Notes under the pieces: generated by a model | Seen by the model: only the letters and a program-made list of their open reading frames with translations | Database searches by the model: none | What the model was told of the DNA's origin: nothing | Translations under genes and position numbers: made by a program | NCBI GenBank assembly: GCA_029259875.1 | Contig: JAJDEK010000148.1 | Span: 1 to 13,741 of the forward strand | Direction: 5' to 3' | DNA from: Planctomycetaceae bacterium | Lineage (GTDB): Bacteria; Planctomycetota; Planctomycetia; Planctomycetales; Planctomycetaceae | DNA: 13,741 nt | Part shown: piece after piece, positions 5,714 through 13,740 of the stretch | Numbering within the stretch: position 1 is the stretch's first letter | Layout of the letters: each line of letters opens with the position of its first letter

Positions 5714-8700
5714 AGATAAATTCCTTGGAATTAAGCAGAGCGTGTGCCACATGATAGTCACTCCCTCCTGCTTCAAGATATTCGATGAAGAGTTTCAACT
5801 CCGCCGATGTCGCAGGCCTGGCATACACTTGAAGAAACATGGCATTTATTTTCTCTTCGGATGTTTTAAGATTTTTGTCCTGTTGAATTCGTTCGGCCCA
5901 TGTCCTGGCCGCTTTTTCAACGATTGCCCCATTCAGCATCGCCAAAGATTGGGATGGTACGTTCGTATTACTACGGACACTAACGGTCGAAGTAGGAACG
6001 GGGGCATTAAATGTCTGTAGAAATGGATTGAGACGATTTCGAATCACTGGTAAATAGATGGCGCGTTGGTTATTTTTCGTAACAAAATTGATTGAATCGA
6101 ATATCGATTCCGCATCAAGCCTCCGAGGCATGTAATATGACAGATAAATGTTTTGTGCGTCCCGTTCGCGCGTCTCAGGGAGAGCCTGACTGGCAGATCG
6201 GAACGTGCGACTGGTTACCATTTTTCGTAGTGTTCGTTTGATTGACCAACCACTACGTTCGAAGTCCAGAGATAAATAATCGAGCAGTTCCGGATGTGTT
6301 GGTTTTTTACCCAGTCGGCCGAAGTTATCTGTGGAAGCGACGATTCCTCTGCCAAAAACATACGACCACAGCCGATTAATCAACACACGCGTCTTCAATG
6401 TATTTGCTTCACTGACCATGTCCTCAGCAAGTTCCAATCGTCCGGAATTATCATTGCTGTAAGCCTTGTCACTGAAGATCTCCAAGAATTTTCTTTTAAC
6501 AGGATCGGCTTCCTGTTTCTGTTCACCGCGAATCAAAAGTGGTTGATCAACGGGATCCGCTTCGAAAACACCCGGCGCCCTTCTCGGTACGGGAATTGCT
6601 TTTTCCAATTCACGATACCGGTTTATTTTCGTTTGTAATGAAGAAGGGAGTTTTTCAACCTGGTTTGCGAGCAGCTCAAATCTTACGAAAGTATCGAGGA
6701 ACTCGGCTTCCTGATCAGACATACGACCGGCTTGCCAATGTATGATGACGCGTTTGAGTGTCTCCGAGTACACACGCGTCAGACTCTCTTGATCAACAAT
6801 ATCATGCGAGTTATCAATCACATGCAATAGCGATGCTCCTTCTTCGTGCATGGTATCGTCACCAGCATACACGCCTGTAATTCCAAACCAGGATCGATCA
6901 ACATTCCGAGGCGTCGGGAGCAGCTCTTTTGCCGTTTTCAATTCGTAGTGAATTTGATCCCCCTGCCAATACTTCCATTTTCGCTGCGTATTCCGCCATT
7001 GCAGAGTAGGGTTGTTGACATCTTCGGCCTGATGCAGAAGCCCATGAGTCAGCGGGTAATTTCGAATCGGGACTTTGAGTCGCGCGCTATTACCTGCGAC
7101 TCGAACCATCGTCTGTTTCCCCCTTGCAATAAAATCACCTGAACTAAGGACGGCAGCATGTTTGTCGGAAATCAAATGCGTATAGATGCCTCGTGGATAG
7201 ATACCGGTGAGCGCCTTCTCACCTTCGAATGGCAATGCAAAGGAACCTGCAGGACTCACCTCGGCTGTCGTCCCGTTTCCCGTTGAGTACCATTTGTCAA
7301 ATGTCGCTTGATCGCGTAAGTCGAGATAGAATTCTGCCTTCGCAATCGCTTTCTCATTATGTTCTTTAGTTTCTTTCAATTTTGTTCGCTGCTGATTGAT
7401 CGTTTTGGAATACAACTCTGATTTGACCGATTGGAGCTTCCACCATAGTCCGAACGGGTGTGTTTCTTTTCGCATCGAAATGATAAGATTCCACTTTGCC
7501 TGTTCGGATTCGAATTGTTGGCGAAGTTTGTTTTGCTCGTTCTTGTTCAATGTTCCAAAGTTATCTGGTAATTTCGGCGGATTTTTTCTTTGAACCAATT
7601 CCTTGAAAATCGGTATTGTTTGTAATCGGATCGGTAATGTCTCAACTTCGCTGATCCAGTAATTTGCTAATTCCCGGCGAATCTCTTGCTTGATTGCAGC
7701 AATTTCCGTCTTGTTCGTTTCGAGTTTTTCCCTGGTATCAATCAGGACCGTTGAAGGTCGGTTACTTACCATCACTCCAAACAAACGGTAGAAATCTTTC
7801 TGACTGATGGGATCGAATTTATGATTGTGACACCGGGCACACGAGACAGTCACACCGAGCATTGCCTTCGAGATCACATCGATTTGGTTATCAGTAAAGG
7901 TGATCTGTTCGCCGTAAGCATTAGTCACACCAAACCCATGTGGAACCATGCGTAGATGAGCGGGACCTATTTTTGACTCGTTGATACTTAGCGAGTGATT
8001 AATTCGCGGGTGCTTGAGTAAATCGCCCGCCAGATGTTCTTTAAGAAGTTGATCATAAGGAACATCGGCATTGAGTGCTCGAATCAGATAATCACGATAC
8101 TCACTGGCATAAGGAATTTGCGGATCCCCTTCACTGCCATGTGTTTCTGCATAGCGATACCAGTCCATCCAGTGTCGCGCCCAGCGTTCGCCGAATTGCT
8201 GCGATGCCAGTAACTTGTCGACCATTTGTTCGTATGCTTTTGGAGACTCATTCTTAACAAACTCTTGAACTACTTCGGGGTTCGGAGGTAAACCCGTTAG
8301 AATCAGATGCAGACGACGAACCAGAACTTCTGGTGAGGCTTCAGGTGAAGCCGGCAATTGTTCTTTTTGCATGCGATCAAAGATAAATCGGTCAATCGAA
8401 TTTTCTGACCATGCTGCATTGGATACATCAGGAAGGGTAGCGTTTTTTAGCGGTTGGAAGGACCACCAGGACAAACGTTGTTTGCGTAACTGCTCCCAAG
8501 GTAGTTTTTTTGTAAGATCAGCCGGCTTCGGTTTCGTCAAACGCGGATCATGCGCTCCCTGATTCACCCACTGTTCAAAGTCTTGAATAACAGTATCATC
8601 AAGCTTTGGAGATTTAGCTGGCATCTCGTAGCCTTCTTCATGATGTAATGCCCAGATTAGAATGCTTTCCTTTGCTTTTCCGGGGACGATCACCTTACCC

Positions 8701-8936
8701 GATTCGCCGCCTGCTAATAGTGCAGCTTTATAGTCGAGTGCCAGGCCTCCTTTTTTCTTGCCTAAACTGTTGTGACACTCATAGCAGTGCTGTACCAGCA
8801 CGGGGCGAATTTTATTCTCGAAGAAATTATTCTTCTCCGCCGAGAATGCAAACGTTCCTGCATATTGAATGACCACTATAATGACAATCGCAATTCGCAA
8901 CTTCATGAATATTTTCCCCAAATGAAAATTCATCAT
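5703..8936 (-). CDS. PSCyt1-PSCyt2(DUF1549)-PSD1(DUF1553) cytochrome-type periplasmic protein
   Basis: A 1077-residue planctomycete-type protein. A hydrophobic signal segment (residues 11-33) is followed by a PSCyt1 domain with a c-type haem site CYECH (51-55). Then comes DUF1549 (about 175-395: SIDRFIFDRMQ, LTGLPPNP, FGERWARHWMDWYRYAETHG) with a second CxxCH, CARCHNHKFDPI, at 366-377. DUF1553/PSD1 occupies about 795-1055 (NRLWSYVFGRGIV, FGRLGKKPTHPELLDYL, YYMPRRLDAESIFDSI), ending LLNSKEFIYVY. The 400-residue stretch between the two DUFs has a charged, helix-rich part (405-535) and then a beta-rich part (535-700) that I cannot assign. Such proteins are thought to be periplasmic redox or substrate-handling partners of DUF1501 proteins; no reaction is proven. 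The start is uncertain: the ATG at 8936 has a weak GAAGAG, while an in-frame ATG at 8906 has GGGGA upstream and gives a tidier signal peptide. It lies 17 bases after the permease gene. Confidence 0.95.
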   Translation of the reverse strand: MMNFHLGKIFMKLRIAIVIIVVIQYAGTFAFSAEKNNFFENKIRPVLVQHCYECHNSLGKKKGGLALDYKAALLAGGESGKVIVPGKAKESILIWALHHEEGYEMPAKSPKLDDTVIQDFEQWVNQGAHDPRLTKPKPADLTKKLPWEQLRKQRLSWWSFQPLKNATLPDVSNAAWSENSIDRFIFDRMQKEQLPASPEASPEVLVRRLHLILTGLPPNPEVVQEFVKNESPKAYEQMVDKLLASQQFGERWARHWMDWYRYAETHGSEGDPQIPYASEYRDYLIRALNADVPYDQLLKEHLAGDLLKHPRINHSLSINESKIGPAHLRMVPHGFGVTNAYGEQITFTDNQIDVISKAMLGVTVSCARCHNHKFDPISQKDFYRLFGVMVSNRPSTVLIDTREKLETNKTEIAAIKQEIRRELANYWISEVETLPIRLQTIPIFKELVQRKNPPKLPDNFGTLNKNEQNKLRQQFESEQAKWNLIISMRKETHPFGLWWKLQSVKSELYSKTINQQRTKLKETKEHNEKAIAKAEFYLDLRDQATFDKWYSTGNGTTAEVSPAGSFALPFEGEKALTGIYPRGIYTHLISDKHAAVLSSGDFIARGKQTMVRVAGNSARLKVPIRNYPLTHGLLHQAEDVNNPTLQWRNTQRKWKYWQGDQIHYELKTAKELLPTPRNVDRSWFGITGVYAGDDTMHEEGASLLHVIDNSHDIVDQESLTRVYSETLKRVIIHWQAGRMSDQEAEFLDTFVRFELLANQVEKLPSSLQTKINRYRELEKAIPVPRRAPGVFEADPVDQPLLIRGEQKQEADPVKRKFLEIFSDKAYSNDNSGRLELAEDMVSEANTLKTRVLINRLWSYVFGRGIVASTDNFGRLGKKPTHPELLDYLSLDFERSGWSIKRTLRKMVTSRTFRSASQALPETRERDAQNIYLSYYMPRRLDAESIFDSINFVTKNNQRAIYLPVIRNRLNPFLQTFNAPVPTSTVSVRSNTNVPSQSLAMLNGAIVEKAARTWAERIQQDKNLKTSEEKINAMFLQVYARPATSAELKLFIEYLEAGGSDYHVAHALLNSKEFIYVY

Positions 8937-8953
8937 ATTTTCTCTTCACTTTA

Positions 8954-10279
8954 TCAAGCATGACGCTTTAACCGGTCGATCAATACCGCCGCTGTGAGGA
9001 CCGCTCCAAGCACGATCTTTTGATTAAACGGATCAACATCCGTCAAATTCATTCCGTTTTTAATTACTGCAATAATGAAAGCGCCAATCAGTGTGCCGAA
9101 GATTTTACCCTGACCACCCATTAACGAGGTACCACCGACCACGACTGCGGCAATCACTTCCAGTTCATACATTAACCCAAACTTGGGATCACCGGCTGAA
9201 AGTTGGGATGTCAACATGATGCCCCCCAATCCCGCGAGTGCTCCACATATCATGTAGACTGCTAATAAAACTCGTTTGACAGGGACTCCAGATAAACGCG
9301 CTGCCTCTTCGTTCCCACCAATCGAATAGATGTAACGTCCGAAAACCATCCGCGACATTACAAAATGAGCAAGCAAATAAAGTACAATCATCAAGAGCAC
9401 AGGATTAGGCAGGCCGAATGTTTGACCGCGTCCTAACCAGAAAAATGCCGATGGCAACTCCGGAATCGAACGTCCCTCTGCAAGTCGAAATGACAGCCCG
9501 CTAGCCATCATCATCATACCCAATGTCACTATGAAGGGTGGTATCTGAAAGGCCGTTACCATCAAACCATTAAAGGCACCAGCAGCAGCGCAGATACCAA
9601 TGCCTACAAACGCCCCCAATACAACCATAGTGACACTCGCTTCGGTCCCACCACAGTAATCCCGAATGAATATCGCAGAACTCACCGAAGCAAGGGCTAC
9701 TAATGATCCAACCGACAAGTCAATCCCCGCCGTGATGATCACCATCGTCATGCCAATCGCAATGATCGCATAAATCGCAGTTTGATTCGCGACACTCATC
9801 AGATTACTGAGCTTTAGAAAATTGGGCCACATATAGGGCTTCGGCGTCACACACTTTGCTGAACCGACTGACGGAAATCGATCATAAACCGTCCATTTCG
9901 CAGTCACATCGTTGGCAGCAATCGCGTCAATGGTCTGGCCCTCAGCAAGAATGGATTCAATCGTTTTTCGTGCATCGATTGCAGAGCCATTCACTTGTCC
10001 CAGTACATCGGCGCCTGCTGCTTTTAGACGGTCAATCGCTGCTTGGGCAAAGCCGCGATCTTCTTCCGTATCGCGCGTGACGACCAGAACGCGCGCACCT
10101 TTTCCATATTGAGCCAGAATCGTTTTGCCCACCTGATCACCGGCGTTTGCTCCGGTGGGGTGTTGTTGTTTGACCGTCAGAACACTGAAGAGAATCACCA
10201 ATAATAACAACATGAAGATCATGCCGTAGTCCCGAATGAATGGGCTGTGGAGCAGATTGGATCGATGTTTTTTTGTCAT
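8954..10279 (-). CDS. RbsC-type sugar ABC transporter permease with extracytoplasmic insertion
   Basis: A 441-residue inner-membrane permease of the ribose/xylose/galactose (BPD_transp_2) family; usual members are about 320-340 residues. The family core starts near residue 158 (NLMSVANQTAIYAIIAIGMTMVI), with the hallmark AGIDLSVGSLVAL (184-196), the ATPase-contact loop GGNEEAARLSGV (321-332) and GGTSLMGGQGKIFGTLIGA (382-400). The extra length is an insertion of about 110 residues (40-150) between TM1 (about 18-36) and TM2. Its centre, ARVLVVTRDTEEDRGF through DAIAANDVTA (62-127), resembles one lobe of a type-I periplasmic binding protein. The ligand is unknown, so no gene symbol is given. The ATG follows the ATPase stop by three bases and has no good Shine-Dalgarno, which suggests coupled translation. 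Confidence 0.95.
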   Translation of the reverse strand: MTKKHRSNLLHSPFIRDYGMIFMLLLLVILFSVLTVKQQHPTGANAGDQVGKTILAQYGKGARVLVVTRDTEEDRGFAQAAIDRLKAAGADVLGQVNGSAIDARKTIESILAEGQTIDAIAANDVTAKWTVYDRFPSVGSAKCVTPKPYMWPNFLKLSNLMSVANQTAIYAIIAIGMTMVIITAGIDLSVGSLVALASVSSAIFIRDYCGGTEASVTMVVLGAFVGIGICAAAGAFNGLMVTAFQIPPFIVTLGMMMMASGLSFRLAEGRSIPELPSAFFWLGRGQTFGLPNPVLLMIVLYLLAHFVMSRMVFGRYIYSIGGNEEAARLSGVPVKRVLLAVYMICGALAGLGGIMLTSQLSAGDPKFGLMYELEVIAAVVVGGTSLMGGQGKIFGTLIGAFIIAVIKNGMNLTDVDPFNQKIVLGAVLTAAVLIDRLKRHA

Positions 10280-10282
10280 ATA

Positions 10283-11785
10283 TCAGACCACTGCCAGTTC
10301 CATGATTTCTTCCTGCGTCGCGTTAGCAACATCGCAAATTTCCCCCGTGAATCGACCTTCGTGCATCACAAGGATACGGTCGCTCATGCCCAGTACTTCC
10401 GGCAGTTCTGAGCTGATCATGAGAATTGCTTTTCCCTGACTCGCCAGTTCATTGATGAGCATATAAATTTCATACTTCGCTCCTACATCGATACCACGCG
10501 TCGGTTCATCGAAAATCACAACTTCTGCGTTTTTTTCCATCCACTTCGCCAGAACCACTTTCTGTTGGTTGCCTCCCGAAAGGTTGCGGGCAAGCTGTTC
10601 CTGATTAGGTATTTTGATACTCAGCCGATCAACGTAGCTGGCGAATGCAGCTTGTTCTTGCTTCCGATTGACATATCCCCAAGTAGAAAATGCATCCAAG
10701 TTCGGCAGACCAAAGTTCTCTCGCACACTCGCATCTAAAACCAGTCCCTGACTCTTGCGATCTTCGGTGAGGAGACAGATACCGGCTTGAATTGCATCGC
10801 GGGGACCATGAATTTCAACCGTTTCCCCATCTAAGATGATTGCCCCTGTATCAGCTCGATCTACTCCAAAGATCAGTCGCGCCGTCTCAGTACGGCCCGC
10901 ACCAACTAACCCAGTTAGTCCCAGCACTTCACCAGCATGAATCTCAAAGCTGACATCTCTCACTACATCACCGCGACTTAAACCTTCTACCGCAAGGCGA
11001 GTCTCTCCAATCGGATGGTGATGTTTCGGGAACTCATCGTTGATTTCGCGCCCCACCATCATCTCGATCATTCTCTGTCGTGTGATTTGCTCTGTCGCCG
11101 ATTCACCTACCACTTCGCCATCGCGCAAAATGATAACACGGTCTGAAATCTCGAAAATCTCATCAAGACGGTGGCTGATGTAGATCACTCCGATTCCGCC
11201 TTGTTTCAAGTCGCGGATGATGTCGAACAGTCGTGCGACTTCCTGAGGCGTGAGTGCCGCCGATGGTTCATCCATAACAATCAGTCGTACGTCCTGAGAT
11301 AATGCTTTTGCAATCTCAACAATCTGCTGCTGGGCAACTGATAATTCGCCACATGGCACATCAATCGGCACGGCAACACCAATTTGCTCAAACAGTTCTT
11401 TGGCGCGGCGACGCTCTTCGGCTCTTCGCACCAATCCGAAACTTGACTCGCGTCCAAGGAAAATATTTTCCCAGACTGACAGCCCTGGAACGAGATTAAA
11501 CTCCTGATAGATGATTCCGATGCCTGCCGTGTTCGCTTCTGCTGGATTCGAAAATTGCATCTCAACTCCCTCAATGCAAATCGAACCCGCGTCCGGCACA
11601 TGAGCCCCGCCAAGCATCTTGATGAGCGTGCTTTTGCCAGCACCGTTTTCGCCGAGTAAAGCCAGCACTTCACCTCGTTCCAACGTCAAGTCAACTCCCC
11701 CCAGAGCGCGGACCCCGGGAAAGAACTTTTCGATCCCATGCATGGCAAGCAAAGGTGATTCTGCAACTGAGGCAGGCGACGACAT
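10283..11785 (-). CDS. Sugar ABC transporter ATP-binding protein, double-domain (RbsA/XylG/MglA type)
   Basis: A 500-residue cytoplasmic protein with two ABC modules, the normal length of the family. The first has Walker A GENGAGKST (45-53), Q-loop YQEF (93-96), signature LSVAQQQ (148-154), Walker B LIVMDE (168-173) and switch histidine in SHR (204-206). The second is degenerate as expected for this family: GLVGAGRTE in place of Walker A (292-300, no GKS), signature LSGGNQQ (402-408), Walker B VVIFDE (422-427) and ISSE instead of a histidine switch (457-460). ATP hydrolysis is therefore probably asymmetric. The start has AAGGGTAGG, spaced five bases from the ATG and overlapping the stop of the binding-protein gene six bases upstream. 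The gene is the second of the operon and powers the permease that follows. The exact sugar cannot be told from the sequence. Confidence 0.97.
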   Translation of the reverse strand: MSSPASVAESPLLAMHGIEKFFPGVRALGGVDLTLERGEVLALLGENGAGKSTLIKMLGGAHVPDAGSICIEGVEMQFSNPAEANTAGIGIIYQEFNLVPGLSVWENIFLGRESSFGLVRRAEERRRAKELFEQIGVAVPIDVPCGELSVAQQQIVEIAKALSQDVRLIVMDEPSAALTPQEVARLFDIIRDLKQGGIGVIYISHRLDEIFEISDRVIILRDGEVVGESATEQITRQRMIEMMVGREINDEFPKHHHPIGETRLAVEGLSRGDVVRDVSFEIHAGEVLGLTGLVGAGRTETARLIFGVDRADTGAIILDGETVEIHGPRDAIQAGICLLTEDRKSQGLVLDASVRENFGLPNLDAFSTWGYVNRKQEQAAFASYVDRLSIKIPNQEQLARNLSGGNQQKVVLAKWMEKNAEVVIFDEPTRGIDVGAKYEIYMLINELASQGKAILMISSELPEVLGMSDRILVMHEGRFTGEICDVANATQEEIMELAVV

Positions 11786-11791
11786 AACAAC

Positions 11792-12787
11792 CTACCCTTT
11801 AAGTAGAGGATCTTTTTCGGCATCCTCTTTGTAGTGAAGCTTCGAAGGGATCAATATCTCCGTTTTTACATCATCACCGTTAAAATACTTGATGATCTGC
11901 TCGATTGTAACTTTTCCAATCTGATCAGGAAATTGAATCGGATCACACAAAATTTTGCCTTCCAATATTGCCTGCTTACCAATCTGCTGTCCATCAAAGG
12001 CAATGATGGTGACTTGATCTGCTTTGCCGGCTGCTTCCAGTGCGGCCCTTGCCCCCAATGCTGATGGATCGTTAATGGCAAAAATTGCTGCCAGATCAGG
12101 ATTCGATTCGATCACATCTTTAGTTCCCTTGAAACCTTCGTCACGAACTCCACCACCATCAAGTGTCGCTACGACTTCTATCTTTGCATTTTTTGTCTTG
12201 CCATTGTGTGCATTCACGATTTCATGAAATCCTTTGACGCGCAGCTGACACGATTCTGCTTGCGGAAAATGTAGAATTGCCACTTTGCCTCCGGAATCAC
12301 CAAGCAGTTTCACCATCGCTTCACCGGCCAGCTTACCTCCCTGATAATTGTCGGTTGCTACATGACAGACGACTTTTCCTTCGTCACCATCGTATTTGAT
12401 ATCGTTGGTAAAGACCGGGACTCCCTTATCGTTCGCTTTTTTAATCGCCGGTCCGATCCCATTCGAATCACAGGGATTTAGAATAATTGCCGAGACCCCT
12501 TTCACTAGGAACTCATCAACATGATCAGCCTGCTTTTTCACGTCGCGTTCCGCAGAAAGCACGATCAACTCGTATCCGTGCTTTGCCGCTTCTTCCTGCA
12601 TGTTATCTGCGATCACCTTAAAAAAAGGATTGGTCAACGTGAGAGCTGAAAAGCCAATTGTCCCTTTGTTTTGTACAGAAGCAGGATCTTGTGATTTGAT
12701 CTTAGAAGACGATTCAGAAGGTGCCTTACCACAGCCTGATGTCACCATTAACAGGCAAAGAATCATTGCTAAAGAAAGCCGAACCAT
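11792..12787 (-). CDS. Sugar-binding lipoprotein of ABC transporter (Peripla_BP_4, RbsB-like)
   Basis: A 331-residue periplasmic binding protein anchored as a lipoprotein: MVRLSLAMILCLLMVTSGCG has a positive n-region, hydrophobic core and a lipobox ending at Cys19. A polar linker rich in Ser/Lys follows, then the type-I fold: GTIGFSALTLTNPFF (about 43-57), SAIILNPCDSNG, GVPVFTND, CHVATDNYQGGKLAGE in the first lobe, and AAIFAINDPSALGARAALEA then IIAFDGQ in the second. I start it at the ATG 12787-12785 because GGAGA (complement of 12796-12800) is eight bases upstream and the signal peptide begins there. The longer reading from 12877 would run through the operon promoter. First gene of the operon, divergent from the IclR regulator. 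Ligand: probably a monosaccharide or polyol, not resolvable further. Confidence 0.96.
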   Translation of the reverse strand: MVRLSLAMILCLLMVTSGCGKAPSESSSKIKSQDPASVQNKGTIGFSALTLTNPFFKVIADNMQEEAAKHGYELIVLSAERDVKKQADHVDEFLVKGVSAIILNPCDSNGIGPAIKKANDKGVPVFTNDIKYDGDEGKVVCHVATDNYQGGKLAGEAMVKLLGDSGGKVAILHFPQAESCQLRVKGFHEIVNAHNGKTKNAKIEVVATLDGGGVRDEGFKGTKDVIESNPDLAAIFAINDPSALGARAALEAAGKADQVTIIAFDGQQIGKQAILEGKILCDPIQFPDQIGKVTIEQIIKYFNGDDVKTEILIPSKLHYKEDAEKDPLLKG

Positions 12788-12833
12788 TCGCTTTGTCTCC
12801 AAAAAAATCAACAGTTGGATGAAACAAGCTTGA

Positions 12834-12864
12834 TTGAAAGTGGAAGATATTGTATTCATATAAG
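12834..12864 (+). promoter_or_regulatory. Candidate promoter for the IclR regulator gene
   Basis: TTGAAA at 12834-12839 could serve as -35, with ATATAA (12858-12863, spacer 18) or TATAAG (12859-12864, spacer 19) as -10. This would start transcription near 12871, giving a leader of about 75 bases. It interleaves with the opposite promoter at 12849-12877, so the two would compete for polymerase. The long spacer makes it a weaker call. Confidence 0.4.
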
Positions 12865-12877
12865 AATTGTATTTCAA
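12849..12877 (-). promoter_or_regulatory. Sigma-70-type promoter for the transporter/PSCyt/DUF1501 operon
   Basis: On the minus strand TTGAAA (complement of 12872-12877) and TACAAT (complement of 12849-12854) are exactly 17 bases apart, each one mismatch from consensus. A transcript would start near 12842 and reach the binding-protein ATG at 12787 with a leader of about 55 bases that includes the GGAGA site. This is the best promoter seen in the window. A second TACAAT lies directly next to the -35 (complement of 12866-12871), making a 17-base-spaced direct repeat. Confidence 0.7.
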
Positions 12878-12927
12878 GTGTGGACGACTTTCCGATCACG
12901 CAATTATTCGATTTCCACCTGAATCAA

Positions 12928-12939
12928 TTCCATTTGGAA
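12928..12939. promoter_or_regulatory. Candidate IclR-family operator palindrome over the regulator's ribosome binding site
   Basis: TTCCA-TT-TGGAA is a perfect inverted repeat (5-base arms) at 12928-12939, ending six bases before the regulator ATG and covering its GGAA Shine-Dalgarno. Another TTCCA lies at 12913-12917, 15 bases upstream in the same orientation, and a TGGAA lies at 12841-12845. IclR-family sites are often built from such TGGAA/TTCCA half sites, so autoregulation is plausible but unproven. Confidence 0.4.
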
Positions 12940-12945
12940 ACAAAA

Positions 12946-13728
12946 ATGACTGAAATAAAAACAGCAGAAACCAAAAAATCCACAGTACCGAATCTTCAAC
13001 GAGGAATGTCGATTCTGGAATTCCTTTCGAAGCACCAGATGAGTGCGACCATTGCCGAGTTGTCAGAACGTTTGGGTTATCCGTCAGCGTCCGTGTTTCG
13101 TATCACACAGGAACTTGCGGAAATGGGCTACCTTTCACGTGATCCGGCAACAAAGCGATTTAGCCTGACCAACAAGTTTCTGATGCTTGGTCAACCACAG
13201 GGGCGCGAACAAGGATTGGTTGAGGCTGCCTTGCCTGCGATGCGCGGGATTCGAAAAGCAACTGGTGAAACGACCCAAATTTGCTGTCTGATCGAAGTCG
13301 AGATTGTAATTTTGAATCAGCTAGTTTCAACTCATCCGTTTAAATACTCTGCAGAACTGGGCGCCCGCTGTCCTGCTTACTGTTGTGCGCCTGGAAAGGC
13401 AATCCTCGCAAATCTTCCCGAAGAAGACCGTGATGAACTAGTCTCTCGCATTCGTTTCAAAAAATTTACCCCTAACACCATTACCACCCGTCGGAACTTG
13501 CGAGAAGAGCTTGCGAGAATCAAGGCATGTGGATTTGCACTGGATCAAGCCGAGTGGATGGAAGGAATTCGTTGTGTCGCAGCACCAGTTCGCGACCGTC
13601 ATGGATACCCTGTAGGAGCAATCACAATTGCAGGTCCCGCATCTCGCATTTTGGAATCAGAATATGAACAATTGGGAGAACTCGTTGCTGAAGCAGCATC
13701 CAATGTGGAGCTCGATTACGCCCAATAA
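12946..13728 (+). CDS. IclR-family transcriptional regulator
   Basis: A 260-residue regulator of standard family length. The N-terminal winged helix-turn-helix spans about residues 14-80 (NLQRGMSILEFLSKH, TIAELSERLGYPSASVFRIT, then the wing GYLSRDPATKRFSLT). The C-terminal effector domain is recognised from GARCPAYCCAPGKAILANLP (139-158) and from LDQAEWMEGIRCVAAPVRD (199-217), followed by VGAITIAGP. IclR-type effector domains bind small metabolites such as sugar acids or aromatic acids. The ATG at 12946 is chosen because a GGAA site lies six bases upstream and homologues start shortly before the NLQRG helix; a TTG at 12850 would put the start within the promoter region. The gene is divergent from the ABC/PSCyt/DUF1501 operon across 158 bases and is the obvious candidate regulator of it. 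Confidence 0.95.
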   Translation: MTEIKTAETKKSTVPNLQRGMSILEFLSKHQMSATIAELSERLGYPSASVFRITQELAEMGYLSRDPATKRFSLTNKFLMLGQPQGREQGLVEAALPAMRGIRKATGETTQICCLIEVEIVILNQLVSTHPFKYSAELGARCPAYCCAPGKAILANLPEEDRDELVSRIRFKKFTPNTITTRRNLREELARIKACGFALDQAEWMEGIRCVAAPVRDRHGYPVGAITIAGPASRILESEYEQLGELVAEAASNVELDYAQ

Positions 13729-13734
13729 TTTATT

Positions 13735-13740
13735 GAGGAG
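13735..13740 (+). promoter_or_regulatory. Strong Shine-Dalgarno for a gene beginning just outside the window
   Basis: GAGGAG lies six bases after the regulator stop, one base before the window end. Its position predicts a plus-strand gene whose start codon falls within about 5-10 bases to the right, making a co-transcribed partner of the IclR gene. Confidence 0.6.

Noticed and set aside
5714..5776. N-terminal extension of the DUF1501 protein to 5776
   Set aside because: It lies inside the PSCyt/PSD1 coding region and would place the Tat motif away from the N-terminus.
12788..12877. N-terminal extension of the binding protein to 12877
   Set aside because: It overlaps the -35 and -10 elements of the operon promoter, and the lipoprotein signal begins at 12787.
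12850..12945. N-terminal extension of the IclR regulator from TTG 12850
   Set aside because: The added 32 residues are not family-like and cover promoter elements and the candidate operator.
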